The notes below the pieces were generated by a model. That model saw only the letters and a list, made by a program, of their open reading frames with translations. It had not been told where the DNA came from and did not search any database. Source: Lachnospiraceae bacterium (GTDB lineage: Bacteria > Bacillota > Clostridia > Lachnospirales > Lachnospiraceae). From it: 64,000 nt of DNA. Each line of letters opens with the position of its first letter. The stretch's first letter is position 1. Both the position numbers and the translations under genes were made by a program. The stretch covers positions 186,001 through 250,000 of the forward strand of contig FUZG01000004.1 of NCBI GenBank assembly GCA_900168235.1, given 5' to 3'. This document shows, one piece after another, positions 33,525 to 43,628 of the stretch.

Positions 33525-35195
33525 TCAGAAAAGACCTGTGATCTTTCCATTATCATCTACATCAATATCATATGCAGCCGGATGCTTTGAAAGTCCGGGC
33601 ATAGTAAGTACATTACCTGTGAGAACGACTACGAAACCTGCACCTGCGGATACATAAACGTCACGAACATGCAGTGTGAAGTCCTGCGGACGTCCGAGCA
33701 GAGTCGCATCATCAGACAGTGAGTACTGAGTCTTTGCCATACATACCGGCAGATCACCGAATCCCATATCTGTGAGCTTCTGAAGCATAGTCTCAGCATT
33801 CTTTGTAAAGTCTACATCCTTTGCGCCGTAGATCTTTGTTGCCACTGTCTCGATCTTTTCCTTAAGTGGAAGATCAAGCTCGTACAGAGGATGAAATTCT
33901 GACTTTTTATTTTCAAGTGTATCAAGGATCTCGTTAGCAAGAGCGATTCCGCCTTCTCCGCCCTTCTCCCAAACCTGGGCATAAGCGTAAGCGCATCCCT
34001 TTGCTCTTACGAAATCTTCAATGAACTTTGTCTCAGCTTCTGTATCACTTACAAAAGCATTAAGTGTTACGACAACCGGAACACCGAACTGCTGAAGGTT
34101 TTCAATGTGCTTCTCAAGGTTCACGATACCCTTCCTGAGCGCATCCATGTTTTCCTTATTAAGCTCAGCCTTCGGAACGCCGCCGTTGTATTTTAATGCG
34201 CGGACTGTAGCAACGAGTACTACTGCATCAGGAACGAGTCCTGCCTTTCGGCACTTGATATCAAAGAACTTCTCAGCACCGAGATCTGCTCCGAAACCAG
34301 CCTCAGTGATAACATAATCTGCCATCTTAAGAGCAGTTTCTGTTGCACGTACAGAGTTGCATCCATGAGCGATATTTGCAAAAGGTCCGCCATGAACAAA
34401 TGCAGGAGTATGCTCAAGAGTCTGGATCATATTCGGCTTCAGTGCGTCCTTAAGAAGAGCAGCCATAGAGCCTACTGCCTTGATATCTCCTGCTGTTACA
34501 GGCTTTCCATCGATGTCATATGCAATTACCATCTTGGAAAGACGTTCTTTCAGCTCCTTCAGATTTCTTGAAAGGCAGAATACAGCCATTACCTCACTTG
34601 CAACAGTAATGGTGAAATGATCCTCACGTACGAAGCCATCAGCCTTTGAACCGAGACCCACAACAACATTACGGAGAACACGGTCATTCAGATCCACACA
34701 CCTCTTGATAGCGATCTGTCTGGTATCGATCCTGAGCTCATTTCCCTGCTGGATATGATTATCAAGCATTGCACAGCAGAGGTTATTTGCAGCAGTGATA
34801 GCGTGGAAATCACCTGTGAAATGGAGATTCAGCTCATCCATGGGAACAACCTGAGCCATTCCGCCGCCTGCGGCTCCTCCCTTAATACCAAAGCAAGGTC
34901 CGAGAGAAGGCTCTCTTAATGCAATAGCAGCCTTTTTATTCAGCTTTCCAAAAGCCTCACCGAGACCAACTGTGATAGTTGTTTTTCCTTCACCTGCGGG
35001 CGTGGGATTGATCGCTGTTACAAGTATCAGCTTTCCGTTGGGGCGGTCGCTGATCTTCTGTATAAACTCTTCGGAAAGCTTAGCCTTGTACTTACCGTAG
35101 AGCTCCAGATCATCCTCTTCGATCCCGAGTGATGCTGCCACATTCTTAATGGGCTCCAGTACCGCCTCTTCAGCAATTTCAATATCAGATTTCAT
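33525..35195 (-). CDS. fhs: Formate-tetrahydrofolate ligase
   Basis: A 556-residue formyl-THF synthetase, which activates formate with ATP onto THF. The phosphate-binding loop [34 protein letters not shown] and [14 protein letters not shown] are all intact. Upstream in-frame Met codons exist as far as 35231, but AAGGAG lies at the right distance from the ATG at 35195, and this start gives the length normal for the family. With folD it feeds the methyl branch used by MetH and purine synthesis. It is part of the uppP-ftsK-fhs-folD run of minus-strand genes. Confidence 0.95.
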   Translation of the reverse strand: MKSDIEIAEEAVLEPIKNVAASLGIEEDDLELYGKYKAKLSEEFIQKISDRPNGKLILVTAINPTPAGEGKTTITVGLGEAFGKLNKKAAIALREPSLGPCFGIKGGAAGGGMAQVVPMDELNLHFTGDFHAITAANNLCCAMLDNHIQQGNELRIDTRQIAIKRCVDLNDRVLRNVVVGLGSKADGFVREDHFTITVASEVMAVFCLSRNLKELKERLSKMVIAYDIDGKPVTAGDIKAVGSMAALLKDALKPNMIQTLEHTPAFVHGGPFANIAHGCNSVRATETALKMADYVITEAGFGADLGAEKFFDIKCRKAGLVPDAVVLVATVRALKYNGGVPKAELNKENMDALRKGIVNLEKHIENLQQFGVPVVVTLNAFVSDTEAETKFIEDFVRAKGCAYAYAQVWEKGGEGGIALANEILDTLENKKSEFHPLYELDLPLKEKIETVATKIYGAKDVDFTKNAETMLQKLTDMGFGDLPVCMAKTQYSLSDDATLLGRPQDFTLHVRDVYVSAGAGFVVVLTGNVLTMPGLSKHPAAYDIDVDDNGKITGLF

Positions 35196-35257
35196 CATAA
35201 CTCCTTTTGCGCTCATATCCGCGCTGCACAACTGACTACAAGTGACCTATCCCTGAC

Positions 35258-38200
35258 TTACCCCTGATCCTCCGAGTCGGAAGTATCGTCTATCGGTACG
35301 GAGGGCGAACCTCCATTTAGATAATTTTCAAATTGCATAGCAGTCATAAGGATCTGACGGGCTTTTGTGCCATCTTCCCCTGTTACCACATTCGCATCAG
35401 CTAGCTGGTCCATTATCCTGGCCGCACGGTTGAAGCCGATCTTTAGCTTACGCTGAAGCATACCTATCGATGCCTTGTTCTTTTCTATGATAAATCTTCC
35501 GGCATCTGCGAAATACTGATCTCTGTCATCCTCCGTATCATCATCTGCGGATGACTTCTGAGAATTGTCCTCGGAACGGGCAGACTCTGCCTCAATGGCA
35601 GCAGTTATCTTCTCCTGCTCCTCCGGATCATTGCTGTTTTCTTCCGTGATAAAGTTTACAACATTCTGAACCTCATCATCCGTGATAAAGGCTCCCTGTA
35701 TTCTTTCAGGCTTGGAATAGCCCTGAGGATAAAAGAGCATATCGCCCTTTCCAAGCAGTTTTTCTGCACCGACCATATCAAGGATGGTTCTGGAATCCAC
35801 ACCTGATGAAACCGCAAATGCGATTCTGCTCGGCATATTCGCCTTGATAAGTCCTGTGATAACGTCTACCGACGGTCTCTGTGTCGCTATGATGAGGTGG
35901 ATTCCCGCAGCACGCGCAAGCTGCGCCAAACGGCAGATCGCATTTTCTACGTCTGACTTTGCGACCATCATGAGATCTGCAAGCTCGTCTACGATGATAA
36001 CGATCTGAGGCATTATCTCATAAGGTGAGCCGTCTGCTCTTGTCTCACCCTTTCGGTTAAGCTCCGGAACCATTTCATTATAGCCCTGCATATTACGGAC
36101 ATGAACTCTTGCAAAGAGCTGGTAACGCCGGGTCATTTCCGCAACACCCCATTTGAGCGCTCCCGCAGCTTTCTGCGGATCAGTCACAACAGGAGTTAAA
36201 AGGTGAGGCAGGCCATTATAAACAGAAAGCTCTACAACCTTAGGATCGATCATAATGAGCTTAACCTCATCAGGCTTTGCCTTATAAAGGATACTCATGA
36301 TGATCGTATTGATACAGACTGACTTACCTGAACCGGTCGCTCCGGCGATAAGTAAGTGAGGCATTTTTGCGATATCAAAGACCACAACTTCGCCTCCGAT
36401 ATTCTTTCCGACAGCAAAGGAAAGTCTTGATTTTGCTGTCTTGAAAACATCCTTTTCGATAAGATCACGGAACATTACTGTTTCGTTAGTCTTATTAGGT
36501 ATCTCGATACCAATAGCAGCCTTTCCCGGGATAGGTGCTTCTATCCTTATATCCGTAGCTGCGAGATTAAGCTGGATATCATCCGACAGACTGAGGATCC
36601 TATTGACCTTAACGCCCTGCTCAGGCTGCATCTCATATCTCGTTACAGAAGGTCCCTGTACTGCATTAAGCATCTTTACGCGGACATTGAAACTTGCAAG
36701 AGTACTTACGAGCTTATGGGCAGTGTCTTCCAGATCCTGTCTTGACTCCGTCTGTGCAGGCTTTCCCTTCTTCAGAAGTTCGATTCCCGGGAAAACATAA
36801 GGCTTCGGCGGAAGCTTCTTTTTCTCAGGCGCAGGAGCAGTGTCCGGTGACATTTTTTTGTCATCAGCGTTCAGTGACTCCGGTCCACCCTGCAATTTTT
36901 TGTCTTCCGACTTGCTGAATCCCGCCATCTCACGCTCTTCATCAGTGAGATCCGGTCTTATTATCTCTTCATCATATACAGCCTTCGGATGATCATATGC
37001 AGGAATCTCGATTATGCCGTCTCTTGGATCATTACTTTCGATAGGCGCAACCGATCTCTTAGCAGACTTTTTGATAACCTCATCTGTATAACGGACAACA
37101 TTCTCTCCATATCCGATGTCATCCGTATCATCCGGTTCCCCAACTTCATCCTCGGGTTCATCATGATACGTGTCAGAATAATAATCATCGTCATCATCAG
37201 GCATGATCTCATGCATGTCATGACGCAGTTCACGGCGCGGAATATGATAAACATTTGCAGGCTCTTCTTCCTCCGCTTCATCCTCTTCTACAGCTTCAAA
37301 CCTGTCTTCCTCATCATATTCATCATCTTCATAGTCTGAATGAACGTCATATGCCCTTTCATGAATATCATTATCGTATTCATCTTCAGGCTCAGTTTCC
37401 GGCTCCTCAAACATTTCATCATGCTTTCTCGGCATGATCACCTTGAAGGTATTGAGACCGTTATCGAAGAAGTCCTCGTCGGATTCTTCTTTGACATCGT
37501 TATCTTCAGGTACGGTTTCAGCCATTTCGGAAACGTTATCCTGCTCAACCGGAACCGCAACTTCTTCCTTCTCATGGATCTCAGGCTTTACCCTGTTGGA
37601 AGGATTCATCGCAAAGGGAGAATAACCCTTAGCTGTTTCTTCCGGCTCTGCATTTGTATCGGTCTCTTCCAAATCCTTTAAGAATGATACTTCTTCCGTC
37701 TCACCTGCTATAGGAGTGAGCTTGTTGCTCTTCTTTCTGCCTTCTCCTACCGTGAGATCAGGCACACGTTCTCTTCGCGCAGCGCGTTCCTCAACCTCTC
37801 TTAAGTGTTCTTCACGTTCTCTCTGGCGTCGCTCTGACCGTTCCCTTGAACGCTCTGCACGTATGATCTCACGCTCTTCTCTGGCTGCTTCTCGGTCCTT
37901 ACGCCATTCCTCTGTGGACCGCTCTGCTCTGTCTGCCATCCTGCGTCCGCCGGATTTCATGAGCTCGATGAATGATTTTCCTGTAAGAATGACTATGCAG
38001 ATGATGGCGATTATGAGCATTACCGCTACTGCACCCACCACACCGATGGCTTTAGACAGCCATTCATACAGAGAACCAAAGATCACACCGCCGCCCTTAC
38101 GTGTTGAAACGGCAAAATCATAGATGCTGGAATATCCGCCCTCACCAAACTCTTCACTGGCGAAGAGCTGGGCAAACATTCCGCACAGCACAAACAAGAC

Positions 38201-38539
38201 CACTGATGCGCCCAGCCGCAAAAGTGCCCTGACATTTTCACGATTTCCAAGATAAAATACGGTTCCAAAGAAGAGAACGAACGGCCAGAAATATTCCATA
38301 AAGCCGAACAATCCAAAGAAAAATGAATTTACAGTATCACCAAAAACAGATGTGAGTCCGAAGTTTCCGAGAACAAGCACAACACTTGCTCCAAGGAGCA
38401 GAAGAAGACCGACTTCTTCCCACATTCCGTCCGGTATCTCATTTTCCGGATGGCGGTTCTGGAATCCCCTTCGACCCGAAGTTCTCTTTCCTCTTGAAGA
38501 ACTGCTTCTTTTTGATGATGTACGTTTATTTGCTGCCAT
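35258..38539 (-). CDS. ftsK: FtsK/SpoIIIE DNA translocase
   Basis: A 1093-residue translocase. It opens with a basic Ser/Lys/Arg tail and four membrane helices (about 38-195), a coiled basic segment (about 200-265), and a long acidic low-complexity linker (about 270-570). The motor follows: Walker A AGATGSGKSVCINTII, Walker B IVIIVDELADLMM, then ATQRPSVDVITGLIK. The C-terminal gamma winged helix (about 1010-1065; IGMLQRKLKIGFNRAARIMD) should read orientation sequences. It clears chromosomes from the division septum or moves DNA into the forespore. The linker is long compared with SpoIIIE of about 790 residues. Confidence 0.94.
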   Translation of the reverse strand: MAANKRTSSKRSSSSRGKRTSGRRGFQNRHPENEIPDGMWEEVGLLLLLGASVVLVLGNFGLTSVFGDTVNSFFFGLFGFMEYFWPFVLFFGTVFYLGNRENVRALLRLGASVVLFVLCGMFAQLFASEEFGEGGYSSIYDFAVSTRKGGGVIFGSLYEWLSKAIGVVGAVAVMLIIAIICIVILTGKSFIELMKSGGRRMADRAERSTEEWRKDREAAREEREIIRAERSRERSERRQREREEHLREVEERAARRERVPDLTVGEGRKKSNKLTPIAGETEEVSFLKDLEETDTNAEPEETAKGYSPFAMNPSNRVKPEIHEKEEVAVPVEQDNVSEMAETVPEDNDVKEESDEDFFDNGLNTFKVIMPRKHDEMFEEPETEPEDEYDNDIHERAYDVHSDYEDDEYDEEDRFEAVEEDEAEEEEPANVYHIPRRELRHDMHEIMPDDDDDYYSDTYHDEPEDEVGEPDDTDDIGYGENVVRYTDEVIKKSAKRSVAPIESNDPRDGIIEIPAYDHPKAVYDEEIIRPDLTDEEREMAGFSKSEDKKLQGGPESLNADDKKMSPDTAPAPEKKKLPPKPYVFPGIELLKKGKPAQTESRQDLEDTAHKLVSTLASFNVRVKMLNAVQGPSVTRYEMQPEQGVKVNRILSLSDDIQLNLAATDIRIEAPIPGKAAIGIEIPNKTNETVMFRDLIEKDVFKTAKSRLSFAVGKNIGGEVVVFDIAKMPHLLIAGATGSGKSVCINTIIMSILYKAKPDEVKLIMIDPKVVELSVYNGLPHLLTPVVTDPQKAAGALKWGVAEMTRRYQLFARVHVRNMQGYNEMVPELNRKGETRADGSPYEIMPQIVIIVDELADLMMVAKSDVENAICRLAQLARAAGIHLIIATQRPSVDVITGLIKANMPSRIAFAVSSGVDSRTILDMVGAEKLLGKGDMLFYPQGYSKPERIQGAFITDDEVQNVVNFITEENSNDPEEQEKITAAIEAESARSEDNSQKSSADDDTEDDRDQYFADAGRFIIEKNKASIGMLQRKLKIGFNRAARIMDQLADANVVTGEDGTKARQILMTAMQFENYLNGGSPSVPIDDTSDSEDQG

Positions 38540-38557
38540 TAAACCCCTACGTCCTGT

Positions 38558-39412
38558 TTATTTTTTGATAAAGTACCCTGCGATCGCCAGTATTCCGGCA
38601 ACAAGGCAATAGATTGAAAAATAGATATACTTCTTTTTTCTGACAACGACGAGCATTGTCTTGATCGCAGCAAAGCCTGAAACAGCTGCAACGATCATTC
38701 CCACAAGATACATCGGGTCAAATTTTTGACCTGCTGCATCTGATATTTCCAGAACTGCTGCTCCGAGAACAGCAGGAACTGACATAATAAATGAATACCT
38801 TACTGCAAATTTTTTCTCAAATCCGCAGAGCAGACACGCTGTGATAGTGGTTCCCGAACGTGAAATACCGGGAAGTGTGGCAAGACCCTGACCAACACCT
38901 ATAAGAGCTGCGTCTGTGTACTTTGCGGTACGAGGAACCTTTTCGCCCTCATTCGCCCTGTCTGCGATAAACAGAAGCGCCGCTGTCATTATAAGAAAGA
39001 TTCCCGGCATAATGAGCGTCGCGCTCGCTTCCTTAACAATATCCTTTAACAAAACACCGATGATACCGGTGGGTATAGTCGAAACAATGACCAGCATTAC
39101 AAACTTTCGATAAGATGATCTTATCACACGCTTCAACGGCTCCTTTTTAATAAGCCGGACGATATTCATGAAAAAATCAACTACAATGCCGATGCCTTCT
39201 ATAAACATCTTGTAAATATCATGATGAAATGCAACAAATATAGAGATCAGTGTTCCTATATGAAGCATTATATCAAATAAAAAGAGATCTCCCGTCCCTT
39301 CAGCAACATGGAAAAGATTTTGAAAAATAGCCAGATGGCCGGATGATGATACAGGCAGGAACTCCGTCAGTCCCTGCAGGAGCCCCAAAAGGACTGCCTC
39401 GATGATACTCAC
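38558..39412 (-). CDS. uppP: Undecaprenyl-diphosphate phosphatase
   Basis: A 284-residue BacA/UppP membrane phosphatase that recycles the undecaprenyl carrier for peptidoglycan and teichoic acid assembly. The two signature regions are GLLQGLTEFLPVSSSGHL at the N-terminus and ATLPGISRSGTTITACL after the middle. About eight hydrophobic segments are visible. Translation starts at GTG (39412) 9 bases after GGAGG. Overexpression of this family gives bacitracin resistance, but here it sits in a housekeeping context, 18 bases before ftsK. Confidence 0.93.
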   Translation of the reverse strand: MSIIEAVLLGLLQGLTEFLPVSSSGHLAIFQNLFHVAEGTGDLFLFDIMLHIGTLISIFVAFHHDIYKMFIEGIGIVVDFFMNIVRLIKKEPLKRVIRSSYRKFVMLVIVSTIPTGIIGVLLKDIVKEASATLIMPGIFLIMTAALLFIADRANEGEKVPRTAKYTDAALIGVGQGLATLPGISRSGTTITACLLCGFEKKFAVRYSFIMSVPAVLGAAVLEISDAAGQKFDPMYLVGMIVAAVSGFAAIKTMLVVVRKKKYIYFSIYCLVAGILAIAGYFIKK

Positions 39413-39478
39413 AGAAAAAAACCTCCAAAAACTTGTACTTCACAGTGCGCAAGGAAATGCAAAAACACCGTACGATAC

Positions 39479-39487
39479 AGTATAACA
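39479..39487 (-). promoter_or_regulatory. Extended -10 promoter of the uppP operon
   Basis: TGT-TATACT on the minus strand (-10 at 39484-39479), 67 bases before the uppP GTG. The -35 region is poor, which is compensated by the TGn extension. Confidence 0.5.
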
Positions 39488-39513
39488 GAAATAGCATGAT
39501 TCGGACAGGCAGA

Positions 39514-39555
39514 ACAGAAAAAGAATCACATGCAGTATAGTCTACCACATGTGAT
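39514..39555 (-). terminator. Terminator after ilvC
   Basis: On the minus strand ATCACATG (39555-39548) pairs with CATGTGAT (39532-39525) and is followed by TCTTTTTCTG. It ends the ilvN-ilvC transcript 35 bases after the ilvC stop. Confidence 0.75.
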
Positions 39556-39589
39556 CCTCTTTTACAAACAAATGTTTGCAATCGTATTC

Positions 39590-40687
<1,098 letters not shown>

Positions 40688-40707
40688 TCAGTGGAATGGG
40701 TGCAGCA

Positions 40708-41208
40708 TCAGTCAAACCAGATAACGCCTTCGGTTCCTCTCTGCAGTCCTGCGATACCGGTACGGGCGATTTCCAGGATTCTGTAATCCGCCAGCAAATT
40801 GATAAACGCATCAACCTTGCTCTGATTACCCGTAACCTCGATGATAAGTGCATCCGGAGCAACATCAACAACATTTGCTCTGAAGACATCTGCCATAGCT
40901 ATGATTCCCGGTCTGGCATGAGAATCAACCTCAACTTTTATCATGCAGAGCTCACGGTATACTGAGTTTTCCGGTTCAAGAGTCCGGATATCTCTGACAT
41001 CAATAAGTTTCGCAAGCTGTTTTTCAATCTGCTCGAGTATCTCATCATCTCCGTCTGTCACGATAGTGATACGCGTAAAACGCGGATCTGCTGTAACTCC
41101 GGCTGTTATACTATCGATATTGTAGCCTCGTCTCGAGAAAAGGCCCGCGATACGGCTCAAAACACCGGATGTATTATCTACAAGCAGCTGAAAAACTCTC
41201 TTCTGCAT
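40708..41208 (-). CDS. ilvN: Acetolactate synthase small (regulatory) subunit, first copy
   Basis: A 166-residue IlvN/IlvH with an N-terminal ACT domain (about 3-77; QLLVDNTSGVLSRIAGLFSRRGYNIDS) that binds valine and a C-terminal ferredoxin-like domain (about 84-160) ending in GIAGLQRG. It activates the catalytic subunit and gives feedback control. It is transcribed with ilvC from its own strong promoter at 41284-41312, separately from the ilvB-linked second copy. The two copies are only moderately alike. Confidence 0.93.
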   Translation of the reverse strand: MQKRVFQLLVDNTSGVLSRIAGLFSRRGYNIDSITAGVTADPRFTRITIVTDGDDEILEQIEKQLAKLIDVRDIRTLEPENSVYRELCMIKVEVDSHARPGIIAMADVFRANVVDVAPDALIIEVTGNQSKVDAFINLLADYRILEIARTGIAGLQRGTEGVIWFD

Positions 41209-41283
41209 GTTAAAAGCTCCTTAAAATAATTTATTGCACTGTACTTCAAAACTTTACTGTCATAAAGTGGATGCTTGTGTATT

Positions 41284-41312
41284 AATATATTCCGCAAAAA
41301 ACGGTTTGTCAA
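41284..41312 (-). promoter_or_regulatory. Promoter of ilvN-ilvC
   Basis: Perfect -35 TTGACA (41312-41307), 17-base spacer and TATATT (41289-41284) on the minus strand, 76 bases before the ilvN ATG. No T-box or leader peptide is visible in the leader. Confidence 0.85.
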
Positions 41313-41386
41313 CACCAAAATTCCGTGTTATGCGCACAACTGTCTGTACGATATTAACATTTCATCAAAAAGAGATACTTAAGATA

Positions 41387-41433
41387 GATCAACATTTTTA
41401 TCCGAAACTGTTGATCCAATGGGATCTGTTCCC
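41387..41433 (-). other. Paired hairpins between the two ilvN genes
   Basis: GATCAACA/TGTTGATC (41387-41394 and 41409-41416) and GGGA/TCCC (41421-41433) form adjacent hairpins after the ilvB-ilvN transcript. Neither has a clear T-run. They may end or process that transcript. Confidence 0.4.
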
Positions 41434-41461
41434 ACATAAAAGATCATGCCGCCAAAGGCAC

Positions 41462-41944
41462 TCAAGATTCTATACATTTAGGCAGAGCAAGGGTTCCTGT
41501 TCTTGCAATTTCCACGATACTGATCCCTGAAAGAAGCTGGATCATAAGATTAGTCCTGTCCGGAGTATCGCAGATCTGAATGATCATCATATTTTTTGAC
41601 ATATCTACGATATCCGCTTTCATAGCGTCGCAGGTTTCCATAATATCCCTGCGGTTTGATTTATTATATTTAACCTTGATCATCATGAGTTCGCGGCTTA
41701 CGGACACTTCCTCATCAAATGTCTTGATCTTGATAACATCAAGCTTTTTATTAAGCTGCTTCTCTATCTGCTCAAGGGTTCTCTCATCTCCGCTGGAAAC
41801 GATGGTCATACATGAAACATCGCTGTGATCAGTCTCTCCAACAGCGAGAGAATCGATATTAAAACAACGTCTCGAAAAGAGACCGGCAACCTTTGAAAGC
41901 ACACCGGCACGGTTCTCAACAAGAACGGAATAAATTTTTTTCAT
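41462..41944 (-). CDS. Acetolactate synthase small subunit, second copy
   Basis: A 160-residue IlvN/IlvH homologue with ACT domain (SVLVENRAGVLSKVAGLFSRRCFNIDSLAVGET) and C-terminal domain ending SIVEIARTGTLALPKCIES. It differs markedly from the copy at 40708-41208, notably C27 in place of Gly after SRR and a shorter C-terminus. It lies 13 bases after ilvB, so it is the cognate subunit by position. Having two regulatory subunits per catalytic subunit suggests different effector responses or different isozyme partners elsewhere in the genome. Confidence 0.92.
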   Translation of the reverse strand: MKKIYSVLVENRAGVLSKVAGLFSRRCFNIDSLAVGETDHSDVSCMTIVSSGDERTLEQIEKQLNKKLDVIKIKTFDEEVSVSRELMMIKVKYNKSNRRDIMETCDAMKADIVDMSKNMMIIQICDTPDRTNLMIQLLSGISIVEIARTGTLALPKCIES

Positions 41945-41957
41945 GATCCTCTCCCCC

Positions 41958-43586
41958 TTACTTCATCACAACATTTTCCATCGGATTGATAAAGACTTCC
42001 ATAATGGCAGTTCCGTCCGAATGAAGGAAATCGTTCAGTGTATCTTCAATTCCGTCCATATTTTCTGCACGGAAATATTTCAGATGATATGCGTCAGAAA
42101 GGAGCTTCAGATCCGGCTCTCCTCCGAGCTTGACCATATTGTAGTCATCTTCATACGCAAAATGCTGGTGCTCACGCACGAGTCCAAGGAAATTGTTTCT
42201 GAACACTACAATTTTGACCGGAAGGTCATACTGATTCATGGTCGCAAGTTCCATCATAGACATCTGGAAAGAGCCGTCACCGCAGACTGCGACCGCAAGC
42301 CTGTCAGGATCAGCAGAAACAGCGCCCATAGCCGCAGGCATAGAGTAACCCATGGTTCCCATACCTCCGCTGGTCATAAAGAGTCCGCCCTCACGAATTA
42401 TCGCATTACGGCAGGAGAAAAGCTGATTCTGTCCCACATCAGCTACATAGATACCGTTATCCGGCATGGCTTTTGAAAGCATGCGTACAAAAGCCTGAGG
42501 ATTCACATAGTCAGGAGATGACTTTCTCTCTTCTCGGAAATTTTCACGATAAGCCTCAAGAGTGCGCTCCCACGCCTCATGCTCGCCGTGGCACTCTTCC
42601 TCTAAAAAGTCTTCAAAAATATGCTTTGCGTCGCCAACTATAGGGATAGTCGGTCCGACGTTCTTTCCGATCTCGGCAGGGTCAACGTCCATATGGATGA
42701 GCACTTTTCCCTCAAGCGTAAGGTCCGGAGAAGCCACTGCTCTGTCTGCAACACGCGCACCGACCATGAGCAGAGTATCACTCTCATTCATGGCACGGTT
42801 AGCCGTAATATGACCGTTGTTTCCAACCATTCCAAAATACATGGGGTGATCGGTCGGAAGTACGCCAAGTCCCATCATTGTAGAAACAACCGGGATTTTT
42901 TCCTTTTCAACAAAATCCCTGAGAGCCTTTTCCGCACGGCTCAGGTGAATACCGCCTCCGCAGCAGATAAGAGGTCTCTTCGCTTTCTGGAGAACTTTTG
43001 CAACCTTCTTTATCTGCGCCTTATTTCCCTGAACGGTAGGCTTATAGGTACGGAGCTTCGGATCACCCTCAAAAAGCTCGAACCGGGGCACCTGCTGTTC
43101 CTGCACGTCAAAAGGCACATCAATGAGCACAGGTCCGCGGCGGCCTGTATTAGCAATATAAAAAGCCTCATGGATAATACGCGGGATATCCTTGGCATTT
43201 CGTACAAGATAGCTGTACTTTACAAATGACTCAGCCGCACCTGTGACATCAGCTTCCTGGAATACGTCAGAACCTATCTGATCGGACACAACCTGTCCTG
43301 TGATGCAGATAAGAGGAATGGAATCCGCAAATGCTGTTGCTATACCTGTAAGCAGATTCACAGCACCCGGACCGCTTGTGACGGCACAGACTCCGGGCTT
43401 TCCGCTGGTCCTTGCATAACCGCTCGCAGCATGACCTGCATTCTGTTCTGTTCTCACAAGTACGGAACGGATATCCGTCTGTCCTACGCTGTTCCAGAAC
43501 GGGTCGATCGCTACACCTGAGTAACCGAAAATCGTGTCTACGCCTTCATGTAAAAGGCTCTGCACCATTGCATCTGCACCATTCAT
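41958..43586 (-). CDS. ilvB: Acetolactate synthase large (catalytic) subunit
   Basis: A 542-residue thiamine-diphosphate and FAD enzyme of the AHAS family. The catalytic Glu lies in VRTEQNAGHAASGYART. The SGPGAVNLLTGIATAFADSIP block, the ThDP/Mg motif CGDGSFQMSMMELATMNQYDLPVKIVVFRNN and the FAD region are present. It makes acetolactate from two pyruvates or acetohydroxybutyrate from pyruvate and 2-ketobutyrate. The N-terminus starts directly at the domain without transit-like extension. It follows metH by 42 bases and precedes the second ilvN by 13. Confidence 0.94.
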   Translation of the reverse strand: MNGADAMVQSLLHEGVDTIFGYSGVAIDPFWNSVGQTDIRSVLVRTEQNAGHAASGYARTSGKPGVCAVTSGPGAVNLLTGIATAFADSIPLICITGQVVSDQIGSDVFQEADVTGAAESFVKYSYLVRNAKDIPRIIHEAFYIANTGRRGPVLIDVPFDVQEQQVPRFELFEGDPKLRTYKPTVQGNKAQIKKVAKVLQKAKRPLICCGGGIHLSRAEKALRDFVEKEKIPVVSTMMGLGVLPTDHPMYFGMVGNNGHITANRAMNESDTLLMVGARVADRAVASPDLTLEGKVLIHMDVDPAEIGKNVGPTIPIVGDAKHIFEDFLEEECHGEHEAWERTLEAYRENFREERKSSPDYVNPQAFVRMLSKAMPDNGIYVADVGQNQLFSCRNAIIREGGLFMTSGGMGTMGYSMPAAMGAVSADPDRLAVAVCGDGSFQMSMMELATMNQYDLPVKIVVFRNNFLGLVREHQHFAYEDDYNMVKLGGEPDLKLLSDAYHLKYFRAENMDGIEDTLNDFLHSDGTAIMEVFINPMENVVMK

Positions 43587-43628
43587 CTTAAAATACTGTC
43601 CTTTCCATATATATTTATTGATAAATAT

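Noticed and set aside
41209-41461. A T-box or leader-peptide attenuator for branched-chain genes
   Set aside because: No TGGNACCGCG-type antiterminator and no Leu/Val/Ile-rich short ORF could be found.
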